The notes under the pieces: generated by a model
Told to the model about the DNA's origin: nothing
Seen by the model: only the letters and a program-made list of their open reading frames with translations
The model's database searches: none
Position numbers and translations under genes: made by a program
Shown here: piece after piece, positions 1-5,302 of the stretch
Numbering within the stretch: the stretch's first letter is position 1
Layout: each line of letters begins with the position of its first letter
NCBI GenBank assembly: GCA_020444775.1
Contig: JAGRHX010000949.1
Span: 1 to 5,307 of the forward strand
Direction of reading: 5' to 3'
DNA: 5,307 bases
DNA from: Gammaproteobacteria bacterium
GTDB taxonomy: Bacteria; Pseudomonadota; Gammaproteobacteria; HK1

Positions 1-2
1 CG

Positions 3-989
3 CTGATCAACGCCGGCGTGCCGAACAAGGTGGTCTCGCTGAAGGACGGCACCATGGCCTGGCACCTTGCCGGTTACGAAGTGGTCAACGGCGCCACGCG
101 CCGTCCGCCGGATGTGTCGTCGTCCGGCGTCGAGGCCGCACGCCACGCCGCCCGGAGTGTGGCTGAACTCATGGCCATCCCGAGCATCGACGCCGCCGCG
201 CTCGCCGCGTGGCAGTCCGAAAGCGCCACCCGCTCCCTTTATGTCCTCGATGTCCGCACGCCCGAGGAATATGCTGCCGGTCATGTCCGTGGCGTACGTT
301 CCGCACCGGGTGGTCAACTCGTCCAGGAAACCGACAACTATCTCGCGACCTGGGGCGCGCGCGTCGTCCTTACGGATGCCGACGGCGTTCGCGCCATCAT
401 GACAGCGTCCTGGCTGAAGCAGATGGGCTGGGAGGTCGTGATAGCCGATAACGAGACGGCCGGTGGCGCCACCGAGCGGGGGCCGTTCCGGGCCCGAGTG
501 CTCGGCCTGGACGATGCCGGAGGCCGCTATATCGGCACGGCGGATCTACAACATGGCCTCGCCGAGGCGCGATTCTCGGTGGTCGATCTGGACTACAGCC
601 GGCAGTATCTGCAAGGCCACATCCCCGGCGCGCACTGGGCACTGCGCTCGCGACTCGACACCGACCTGGCCAGCCTGCCAGCCGATCGACCAATCGTCTT
701 CACCAGCGATGACGGCGCGCTGGCAGCGCTGGCGGCAAGCGACCACGCCGCCGATCCGCGTGGATCGATGGCCTTGCAGGGCGGCACTCGTGCCTGGCGT
801 GACGCCGGCCTGCCCCTGTCCTCAGGACCGGAGCACATGGCGAGCGCGGTGGAGGACATCCGTTTGAAGGCACGTGAGCAGAGCAGCGACATCGAGGCGG
901 CGATGCGCGCCTACCTGGCCTGGGAGATCAATCTGGTCAACGACATGGCAACGGACGACGACCAGCGCTTCGAGGTGGTGACCGGCTGA
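3..989 (+). CDS. Multi-domain rhodanese-like protein, 3' part of the gene (5' end outside the window)
   Basis: The frame is open to the left edge, and the residues before the first possible start (GTG at 18) already fit a rhodanese fold, so the true start lies outside. Numbering from that GTG, residues 1-19 are the tail of one rhodanese domain (LKDGTMAWHLAG). A second domain spans about 45-145 (LDVRTPEEYAAGHVRGV, then VVLTDADGVRA) and a third about 175-268 (VVDLDYSRQYLQGHIPGA, then FTSDDGALA, ending GGTRAWRDAGLPL). Active rhodaneses transfer sulfane sulfur through a Cys in a C-x-x-G-x-R loop. Here the Cys position is Asp120 in the second domain and Ser230 in the third, and the visible protein contains no Cys at all. 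Any sulfurtransferase activity must come from upstream domains; the visible ones may be structural or bind a ligand. A hydrophilic, partly helical tail (about 275-323) follows. No signal peptide or membrane segment is visible. The gene converges on the dioxygenase gene. The fold is secure; the function is not. Confidence 0.9.
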   Translation: MINAGVPNKVVSLKDGTMAWHLAGYEVVNGATRRPPDVSSSGVEAARHAARSVAELMAIPSIDAAALAAWQSESATRSLYVLDVRTPEEYAAGHVRGVRSAPGGQLVQETDNYLATWGARVVLTDADGVRAIMTASWLKQMGWEVVIADNETAGGATERGPFRARVLGLDDAGGRYIGTADLQHGLAEARFSVVDLDYSRQYLQGHIPGAHWALRSRLDTDLASLPADRPIVFTSDDGALAALAASDHAADPRGSMALQGGTRAWRDAGLPLSSGPEHMASAVEDIRLKAREQSSDIEAAMRAYLAWEINLVNDMATDDDQRFEVVTG

Positions 990-997
990 TCGGGCCA

Positions 998-1042
998 CGT
1001 CGAACGGTCACCGGCGCCAGCTTGGCACCGGTGACTTCGACG
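998..1042. terminator. Long hairpin between convergent genes, probable bidirectional terminator
   Basis: An imperfect inverted repeat fills most of the 63-bp gap between two converging stop codons (TGA at 987-989 on plus; TGA read from 1055-1053 on minus). The arms are CGTCGAA (998-1004) with TTCGACG (1036-1042), and GTCACCGG (1007-1014) with CCGGTGAC (1028-1035). A 3-bp GCC/GGC pairing closes the AGCTT loop (1019-1023). There is a 2-base bulge at 1005-1006 and one C/A mismatch (1015/1027). No T-tract follows on either strand, so it is not a textbook intrinsic terminator. Its position and about 18 base pairs still make termination or 3'-end protection the likeliest role. Confidence 0.7.
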
Positions 1043-1052
1043 CGCGCGCTGC

Positions 1053-1946
1053 TCAGGCCGCCTGCATCTGGCGGATACGCTGATACTCGGGTGACTCCAA
1101 GATGCCCGCGTTGCCGATCGTCGTCCGCTGCATCAGCCGTCGATAGCGAACGCTGTCGTAGGCCGTGGCCCGATGCAGGACCGAGCGGTTGTCCCAGATG
1201 ACGATGTCGCCAGCTGCCCAGGGATGCGAGTAAATCGCCGTAGGCCGGGTCGCGTGCTCCAGCAGGTCGGCCAGCAATGCCTCTCCGTCCTCACGCGGCC
1301 AGCCGACGATTGTCGAGGCGTGCGCACCAATCAACAGGGAACGCCGTCCGGTGACCGGGTTGGTCTGTACCAGCGGATGCCACACGGGTGGGTAGAGCGC
1401 CGCTTCCTCGGCGGTGAACTTGAAGCCAACGCGGCCACGCGACACCGAGAAATCGTGCTCGACGACAAGCGTGTCCAGCTTCGCCCTGAGCTCGTCGGGC
1501 AATGACTCATAGGCTGCCCGGGTCGACACGAACTCGGTGTTGCCGCCTTCGTCGGGCACGATGCGAGCGGTCAGGATCGAACACAACGATGGCACCTTCT
1601 TGAAGGTGCTATCGGCATGCCATTGATAGTTGCCCTTCTGATAGTCCATGCGCCGATCCTGCGGCGGGATGATCTGGCCGGTGCCGATGTCCAGGTTCGA
1701 CTGCCGCGCGAACACCGTGCCGCTGGCCGGATTCACCCCCTTGGTAGGCTCCATGTCGCCCCACCATCCAGAGAAGGCGATCTGCTGCTCGTCGGTTACC
1801 GGCTGTCCGGGGAAGATCAGAACACCGTGATCGTCCAGGGCCCGTCTCAAGGTCGCGAAGACCTCGGCGCTCATGCCGTTGATCACGTCGACACCGGTCA
1901 CGCGGGCGACGAAGTCGGTCCGAAGCGGAGAAATCTCTAGCGTCAT
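1053..1946 (-). CDS. TauD/TfdA-family Fe(II)/2-oxoglutarate-dependent dioxygenase
   Basis: A 297-residue cytosolic oxygenase of normal family length. The family couples oxidative decarboxylation of 2-oxoglutarate to hydroxylation of a small substrate, often releasing sulfite or an alcohol. The iron triad is visible: His110 and Asp112 in WHADSTF, and His258 in WDNRSVLHRA. Thr137 (GGNTEF) matches the Thr that contacts 2-oxoglutarate in TauD. Arg270 and Arg274 lie 12 and 16 residues past the distal His, the spacing of the TfdA arginines that bind 2-oxoglutarate and the substrate carboxylate. The WHADSTF and VLHRA-TAYD-RRLMQRTT blocks look more TfdA-like than taurine-dioxygenase-like. The ATG at 1946 is preferred because MTLEISPLRTDFVARVTGVD is the usual N-terminus and GAGGTG sits 7 bases upstream. 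A longer reading from 2006 adds 20 Arg/Cys-rich residues unlike the family. It is the last gene of the minus-strand run. The substrate is unknown; an anionic one (carboxylate or sulfonate) is inferred. Confidence 0.93.
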   Translation of the reverse strand: MTLEISPLRTDFVARVTGVDVINGMSAEVFATLRRALDDHGVLIFPGQPVTDEQQIAFSGWWGDMEPTKGVNPASGTVFARQSNLDIGTGQIIPPQDRRMDYQKGNYQWHADSTFKKVPSLCSILTARIVPDEGGNTEFVSTRAAYESLPDELRAKLDTLVVEHDFSVSRGRVGFKFTAEEAALYPPVWHPLVQTNPVTGRRSLLIGAHASTIVGWPREDGEALLADLLEHATRPTAIYSHPWAAGDIVIWDNRSVLHRATAYDSVRYRRLMQRTTIGNAGILESPEYQRIRQMQAA

Positions 1947-1953
1947 GCCTGCA

Positions 1954-1959
1954 CACCTC
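1954..1959 (-). promoter_or_regulatory. Ribosome binding site of the dioxygenase gene
   Basis: Read on the minus strand this is GAGGTG, 7 bases before the ATG at 1946-1944. It supports the shorter start over the upstream in-frame ATG at 2006. Confidence 0.7.
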
Positions 1960-2010
1960 GCGCATGAAGAGGCTCGAATCCTAGCCCGGATCCCCGAGCA
2001 GGTCACGGTG

Positions 2011-2028
2011 CGGACGCCGGTGCGTCCG
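2011..2028. repeat. Perfect short hairpin between the transporter and dioxygenase genes
   Basis: CGGACGC, a CGGT loop, then GCGTCCG: seven perfect GC-rich base pairs with a four-base loop. It lies 30 bp past the transporter stop and 64 bp before the dioxygenase start, in transcription order. No T-tract follows on the minus strand. It may be a weak terminator, a 3' end stabiliser after the transporter message, or a leader structure of the dioxygenase. It argues that expression of the two genes may differ even if they are cotranscribed. Confidence 0.5.
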
Positions 2029-2058
2029 AGCCTGTCGCCCGCCCCGGGTCAGCCCGCT

Positions 2059-2850
2059 TCAGATCCGGGCGAGTATCTGCAACAGGCTCGGGCCGTTCGT
2101 GACCAGCAGATTGGCGCCGATCAGCAAGGCGAAGCCGGCGGCTGCCGCCTGTAGAAGTCGATTGGCCCAGGTCAAGGATGCGGCGGCCAGTGACAACGGC
2201 ACGGCGATGACCATCGACAGCAGACTCATGCCGAGGATGGAGCCCAGACCGAACAGCACGATGAATCCCAGCGCGAGGACCGGCCGCCCGGTGCCGCTCG
2301 CGCTCATCGCGACGATAGCGGCCGAGCCAGCCAGACCGTGCATGATGCCGACCAGGAAGGTCCGCCTCAGGTCGAAGACCGGATGGTGGTGCTCGTGGGG
2401 TCGTTCGTGGTGCGTCAAAGCGCCGTGAGTGGCGATCATGGACCGCGTGTCCGGTTCGCCGCGTGCGGCATGACTGTGCGCATGCAGATGCACCGCGGCG
2501 GGCCGGCGGTCGCCCCCCGGTCCCACGTCCAGGTGTCGGTGAACGTGGAAGTGCACCCGGTCGACAATCAGGCGCAGCGCGATCCGGCCCCCAAGCCAGA
2601 CCAGCATCAGACCGACGGCGAATTCCAGGGCACCGGCCAGCGTCGAGTCCAGATGCAGATCGAAGGCCAGGAGCAAGCCGCCGAACAGGGCCAGTGTGAC
2701 GGTATGGCCGAGGCCCCACGCCGCACCGATACGCGCAATCTGGCGCACGCCACGGCGCTGACTCGCGATCGCGCCGACCGCGGCGACATGATCCGCCTCC
2801 AGCGCATGCTGCAGCCCGATGAGAAAGCCGAACAAGACGAAGGCCAGCAT
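2059..2850 (-). CDS. Nickel/cobalt-transporter-like (NiCoT / UreH-like) inner-membrane protein with a His-rich loop
   Basis: A 263-residue integral membrane protein, probably a permease for a divalent transition metal such as Ni2+ or Co2+. The first helix carries QHALEADHVAAV (14-25), matching the HX4DH signature of nickel/cobalt transporters (His15, Asp20, His21), which is needed for metal recognition in that family. A second conserved-looking block, AAWGLGHTVTLALFGG (43-58), follows in the next helix. Hydrophobic stretches at about 1-12, 43-64, 72-95, 163-183, 190-218 and 232-251 suggest about six membrane segments. Between the third and fourth lies a hydrophilic loop (about 97-160) with 15 histidines, many in H-x-H pattern, a plausible metal-binding loop. 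MHGLAGSAAIV (170-180) supplies a further His in a helix. The ATG at 2850 has GGAG six bases upstream and begins directly with the first helix. No urease, hydrogenase or cobalamin gene is in the window to explain a nickel or cobalt need. Related families include RcnA exporters and TauE/SafE-like proteins, so transport direction is not settled. Confidence 0.85.
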   Translation of the reverse strand: MLAFVLFGFLIGLQHALEADHVAAVGAIASQRRGVRQIARIGAAWGLGHTVTLALFGGLLLAFDLHLDSTLAGALEFAVGLMLVWLGGRIALRLIVDRVHFHVHRHLDVGPGGDRRPAAVHLHAHSHAARGEPDTRSMIATHGALTHHERPHEHHHPVFDLRRTFLVGIMHGLAGSAAIVAMSASGTGRPVLALGFIVLFGLGSILGMSLLSMVIAVPLSLAAASLTWANRLLQAAAAGFALLIGANLLVTNGPSLLQILARI

Positions 2851-2854
2851 GCTG

Positions 2855-2860
2855 CTCTCC
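2855..2860 (-). promoter_or_regulatory. Ribosome binding site of the transporter gene
   Basis: Read on the minus strand this is GGAGAG. Its GGAG core ends six bases before the ATG at 2850-2848, a normal spacing that fixes the start. Confidence 0.7.
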
Positions 2861-2912
2861 AGTACAGTGGATCGCTCAGGAAGAGTACGACCCGATGCCA
2901 GAGGTCGGGCCA

Positions 2913-2941
2913 GTCGATACGCCGGTCGATACGCCGGTCGA
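2913..2941. repeat. 12-bp direct tandem repeat, about 2.4 copies
   Basis: GTCGATACGCCG occurs at 2913-2924 and again, identically, at 2925-2936, followed by a partial third copy GTCGA (2937-2941). It lies in the 107-bp gap between the CoA-transferase stop (2958) and the transporter start (2850). The unit is 12 bp, close to one helical turn, so it could be a slippage product or an iterated protein-binding site. No reading frame on the annotated strand uses it. Confidence 0.75.
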
Positions 2942-2957
2942 CGAGTCGGGCACCAAT

Positions 2958-4145
2958 TCAGATCACGCCGTCACGCGCCAGGCCCGCGATCTCGGTGTCG
3001 CTCATGCCGAGCAGCTCGGCGAGGATCTCCGCATTGTGCTGACCGGGCTCGGGTGGCGCGTCGCCGGCCTGCGCCGGCGTGGTCGACAGCTTGAACGGCA
3101 TACCCAGCAACGACACGCTGCTGCCATCGGCGCGCCGGGACTCGAGCACCATGTCGTTGGCCAGCACCTGCGGGTGGGTCATGACCTGATCGACGCTGTG
3201 TATGGGGGCACAGGGCAGCCCCGCGGCCTCGATGACCTGCAACCAGTGCTGCATGGGCCGCTGCACCAGGGCCCGCTCGATGGCTTCGCGCAACGGCTCC
3301 TGGTGCGCGCAGCGGGTCTCGTTGCTGGCGAAGCGTGGATCGTTGAGCAGGCTGTGATCACCGAGCGCCGCGCAAAGCTTCTCCCAGCCGGGCTGGGTCG
3401 GCGCGCCGAGCATGATCTCACCGTCCGCGCAGCGATAGCTGCCGTACGGCGCCAGCGTCGAGTAGCCCGAACCTTCACGACGGTCGACGACGCCGGTTGC
3501 AAGATAGCCCACCGCGTGGAAGCCGAGCAGGCTCACCGCCGACTCCAGCAATGAGACGTCGACCCGTTGGCCGCGTGCCTTGCCGGTGGCCCGAGCGTGC
3601 AGCGCGGTGAGGATCCCGCTGTAGGCGAGCATCCCGGTGCTCAGATCGATCAGGGTCACGCCGACCCGCACCGGCGGACGGTCTGGCTCACCGGTCAGCG
3701 ACATCACTCCGCCGAAGGCCGAGACCATCAGATCGTAGCCGGGCTTGTTGGCCAGCTCGCCCTTGGCGCCATAGCCGCTTATCGAGGCATAGATCAGATC
3801 CGGGTTCAGGGCGGACAAGGTCTCGTAGTCCACCCCCAGCTTGCGCGCGGTGTCCGGCAGGAAGCTCTGGATCACCACGTCCGTCTTCGCGACCAGTTGA
3901 TGGACGATGGCCTGGGCGCGCGGTGACTTCAGATTCAGGCTCAAGTCGCGCTTGCCGCGGTTCACGCCGGTGAAATTGGTGCTTTGACCAGGGCCCAGAA
4001 CGTGCGGAAAGGCCCGGTTCATATCACCCCCGGGTGCTTCGACCTTGATCACCGCGGCACCATTGTCGGCCAGCAGCTGGCCACAGTAGGGACCCGCCAG
4101 CACGCGGCTCAGATCCAACACCCTGATGTCATCCAACGCACCCAT
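2958..4145 (-). CDS. CaiB/BaiF-type family III CoA-transferase
   Basis: A 395-residue cytosolic enzyme of typical length for family III CoA-transferases, which move CoA from a donor acyl-CoA to a carboxylic acid through an aspartyl mixed anhydride. Visible family blocks are RVLDLSRVLAGPYCGQLLADNGAAVIKVEAPGGD (8-41), NFTGVNRGKRDLSLNLKSP (57-75), DLIYASISGYGAKGE (116-130), KPGYDLMVSAFGGVMSLTGEPDRPP (134-158) and VGVTLIDLSTGMLA (161-174). Asp167 in the last block aligns with the catalytic Asp of formyl-CoA transferase (Asp169). The C-terminal part carries GLPCAPIHSVDQVMTHPQVLANDMV (309-333), usual for the family. The ATG at 4145 is chosen because the conserved N-terminus starts there, with GGAGA seven bases upstream. 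An in-frame ATG at 4292 would add 49 Arg-rich residues without family resemblance. It is the first gene of the minus-strand run and diverges from the crotonase gene, suggesting both handle the same acyl-CoA. The donor and acceptor acids cannot be named. Confidence 0.93.
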   Translation of the reverse strand: MGALDDIRVLDLSRVLAGPYCGQLLADNGAAVIKVEAPGGDMNRAFPHVLGPGQSTNFTGVNRGKRDLSLNLKSPRAQAIVHQLVAKTDVVIQSFLPDTARKLGVDYETLSALNPDLIYASISGYGAKGELANKPGYDLMVSAFGGVMSLTGEPDRPPVRVGVTLIDLSTGMLAYSGILTALHARATGKARGQRVDVSLLESAVSLLGFHAVGYLATGVVDRREGSGYSTLAPYGSYRCADGEIMLGAPTQPGWEKLCAALGDHSLLNDPRFASNETRCAHQEPLREAIERALVQRPMQHWLQVIEAAGLPCAPIHSVDQVMTHPQVLANDMVLESRRADGSSVSLLGMPFKLSTTPAQAGDAPPEPGQHNAEILAELLGMSDTEIAGLARDGVI

Positions 4146-4152
4146 CGACACA

Positions 4153-4157
4153 TCTCC
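4153..4157 (-). promoter_or_regulatory. Ribosome binding site of the CoA-transferase gene
   Basis: Read on the minus strand this is GGAGA, seven bases before the ATG at 4145-4143. It decides for this start over the in-frame ATG 147 bases upstream. Confidence 0.7.
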
Positions 4158-4231
4158 GTGCTCGACTCTTCGATTCGCGGCGGACCGATCACCCTTGCCC
4201 GACGCCGGCCGTCTCGGCAAGCTGCGCTCCA

Positions 4232-4255
4232 GGCGCGACCGGAACGGTCCGCGCC
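4232..4255. repeat. Strong GC-rich hairpin in the divergent control region
   Basis: GGCGCG (4232-4237) pairs with CGCGCC (4250-4255) and ACCG (4238-4241) with CGGT (4245-4248). This gives ten base pairs with a single bulged C (4249) and a GAA loop. It lies 87 bp upstream of the CoA-transferase start and 181 bp upstream of the crotonase start. It may fold in the CoA-transferase leader RNA or serve as an operator half-site pair; the sequence does not decide. Confidence 0.5.
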
Positions 4256-4262
4256 ACCAAGC

Positions 4263-4300
4263 CGTCACCACAGCGCCTGCTCGCGGTCGCAACGGTGACG
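4263..4300. repeat. 7-bp inverted repeat (CGTCACC ... GGTGACG)
   Basis: CGTCACC at 4263-4269 is perfectly complementary to GGTGACG at 4294-4300, with 24 bases between. It sits between the hairpin at 4232-4255 and the AT-rich core at 4321-4360. The outer edges are 38 bp apart, too far for a simple dimeric operator but possible for two half-sites or a loose stem-loop. It could be chance. Confidence 0.3.
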
Positions 4301-4320
4301 CAGAAGAACACGTCTGCCGT

Positions 4321-4360
4321 CAGGCAATCAAGAAATATTGGCAATAAGGTGGTAACCAGA
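4321..4360. promoter_or_regulatory. AT-rich core of the divergent intergenic region, probable promoter zone
   Basis: These 40 bp are only 40% G+C, in strong contrast to the GC-rich surroundings, and lie between two divergent starts (CoA-transferase 4145, crotonase 4437). GGCAAT occurs twice in direct orientation (4323-4328 and 4340-4345). CGTCTG (4311-4316) and CAGACG (4357-4362) form a 6-bp inverted repeat around the core. I could not find convincing -35/-10 boxes at proper spacing on either strand, so no exact promoter is called. A regulator of both genes would most likely bind here. Confidence 0.45.
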
Positions 4361-4425
4361 CGCGCGCGAGTCGAGACGCGACGAGACGACCGCCCGACCC
4401 GGACCAACCACGGCCTGAACCACGA

Positions 4426-4431
4426 AGAGGA
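4426..4431 (+). promoter_or_regulatory. Ribosome binding site of the crotonase gene
   Basis: AGAGGA ends five bases before the ATG at 4437. A second in-frame ATG at 4446 (Met4) would be 14 bases away, so 4437 is preferred. Confidence 0.7.
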
Positions 4432-4436
4432 ACCCG

Positions 4437-5228
4437 ATGGACAACATGGACCTGGTGCACTACGAGCGCGACGGCGAGATCGTCACGCTCACCCTGAATC
4501 GCCCTGAGAAGCTCAACGCCTTCAACGACGAGCAGGTTCGCGTGCTCGACGCTCGTCTCAAGCAATTCGACGCGGACCCACAGGCAAACATCGCGATCCT
4601 GCATGGCACCGGTCGCGCCTTCTCCACCGGCGCCGACGTGCACGAGCGTCAGCTGCGCTCACGCGAGGAGTTCCTGCGCCTGGGCGGACCACAGGGACAC
4701 GGCGCCAAGGCCGGCGATCTGTTCCATCGCTCGGTGAACTACAAGCCGGTGATCAGCGCAGTGCATGGCTACGTGATGGGCCTGTCCTGCGGGATCATGC
4801 TGGAGACCGATCTGATCGTCGCCGAGGCCGGCACCCAGATCCAGATCACCGAGGTCTCGCGTGGCCTGGGTGGATCGCGTTACTGGGGGCTCATGCGGTT
4901 TCGAGGCGCTGCCGCTTTCGGCACCGAGGTCGCGCTCACCGGTCGCTTCTTCAGCGCCGAGGAGGCCCTGCAGGCGGGCGTCATCAACCGCGTGGCACCC
5001 GCCGGCGCACATCTGCAGGTAGCCCGTGAGCTGGCCGAGCAGGTCTGCAAGAACCCGCCGCTGAGCGTGCGCTCGACGGTGCGGGCGCGACGCTGGTACA
5101 TGGCCCAGGTCGGTCGCGAAGCGGAGTTCTTCAGCGCACCAGAGCGTCTGTACCTGTCCGAGGACTTCCAGGAGGCCGCGCGGGCCTTTGCCGAGAAGCG
5201 CAGCCCGGGCCCGTTCAAGGGACGCTGA
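4437..5228 (+). CDS. Crotonase-fold enoyl-CoA hydratase/isomerase family protein lacking one catalytic Glu
   Basis: A 263-residue cytosolic protein of normal crotonase length. The N-terminal block IVTLTLNRPEKLNAFNDE (15-32) and the oxyanion-hole segment GTGRAFSTGADVHE (57-70) are typical. The second signature, SAVHGYVMGLSCGIMLETDLIVAE (107-130), aligns with NGYALGGGCELAMMCD of rat enoyl-CoA hydratase. The position of its catalytic Glu144 is Gly119, while the Glu164 equivalent is kept as Glu139 (ITEVSRGLGG), exactly 20 residues later. A single retained Glu at this position is the pattern of some enoyl-CoA isomerases and other crotonase branches, so ordinary syn-hydration is doubtful. Glu123, one helical turn from Gly119, might substitute. 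LTGRFFSAEEALQAGVINRVAP (167-188) is the usual C-terminal block. It is transcribed away from the CoA-transferase, which fits a shared acyl-CoA pathway, and is followed by a hairpin and another ribosome binding site. The family is secure; the reaction is open (isomerase, lyase, decarboxylase or hydrolase). Confidence 0.92.
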   Translation: MDNMDLVHYERDGEIVTLTLNRPEKLNAFNDEQVRVLDARLKQFDADPQANIAILHGTGRAFSTGADVHERQLRSREEFLRLGGPQGHGAKAGDLFHRSVNYKPVISAVHGYVMGLSCGIMLETDLIVAEAGTQIQITEVSRGLGGSRYWGLMRFRGAAAFGTEVALTGRFFSAEEALQAGVINRVAPAGAHLQVARELAEQVCKNPPLSVRSTVRARRWYMAQVGREAEFFSAPERLYLSEDFQEAARAFAEKRSPGPFKGR

Positions 5229-5258
5229 AGCCCGAATCGACGGACCAGCCGACCAACA

Positions 5259-5287
5259 GCGCCCCGCGAACCACGCTTCGGGGGCGC
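5259..5287 (+). terminator. Hairpin after the crotonase gene, possible terminator or intercistronic stem-loop
   Basis: GCGCCCC (5259-5265) pairs with GGGGCGC (5281-5287) and CGAA (5267-5270) with TTCG (5277-5280). The result is eleven base pairs with one bulged G and a six-base loop. It starts 30 bases past the crotonase stop. No T-tract follows, and a ribosome binding site comes ten bases later. It may be an incomplete terminator, an mRNA processing or stability element, or a leader structure of the next gene. Confidence 0.5.
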
Positions 5288-5296
5288 CAGGAGTAG

Positions 5297-5302
5297 AGGA
5301 GG
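5297..5302 (+). promoter_or_regulatory. Strong Shine-Dalgarno sequence of a gene starting at or beyond the right edge
   Basis: A perfect AGGAGG lies five bases from the window end. The last two bases are AT, so an ATG could begin at 5306 (spacing of only three bases), or the start may be a few bases further on. No coding sequence can be seen. With 79 bp after the crotonase stop, the next gene is probably on the same strand and may be cotranscribed. Confidence 0.6.

Noticed and set aside
18..20. GTG at 18 as the true start of the rhodanese-like gene
   Set aside because: In-frame residues upstream already match the rhodanese fold, and no ribosome binding site precedes it. It is an internal valine codon.
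1947..2006. 20-residue N-terminal extension of the dioxygenase from an ATG at 2006
   Set aside because: The extra Arg/Cys-rich residues do not fit the family. The internal ATG at 1946 has GAGGTG seven bases upstream and begins the conserved sequence.
2003..2719. Long open frame (238 codons) on the minus strand overlapping the transporter
   Set aside because: It lies in another frame of a GC-rich gene, is rich in Arg, Pro and Gly, and shows no recognisable domain. The overlapping frame has clear transporter motifs.
2913..2941. CRISPR array or mobile-element end at the tandem repeat
   Set aside because: The units abut without spacers, are only 12 bp long, and no cas, transposase or integrase gene is present.
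2895..3554. Open frame of 219 codons on the plus strand opposite the CoA-transferase
   Set aside because: It is an antisense shadow of a strongly conserved gene, Arg/His-rich in composition, with no recognisable domain. The same applies to the plus-strand frame at 2338-3042.
4146..4292. 49-residue N-terminal extension of the CoA-transferase from an ATG at 4292
   Set aside because: It is Arg-rich without family resemblance, spans the hairpin and promoter-like region, and the ATG at 4145 has a good ribosome binding site directly before the conserved N-terminus.
2958..5228. Carnitine (cai) operon
   Set aside because: CaiB-like and crotonase families are present, but in divergent orientation, with an atypical crotonase active site and no other cai-type gene in the window. 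The family names alone do not support the pathway.
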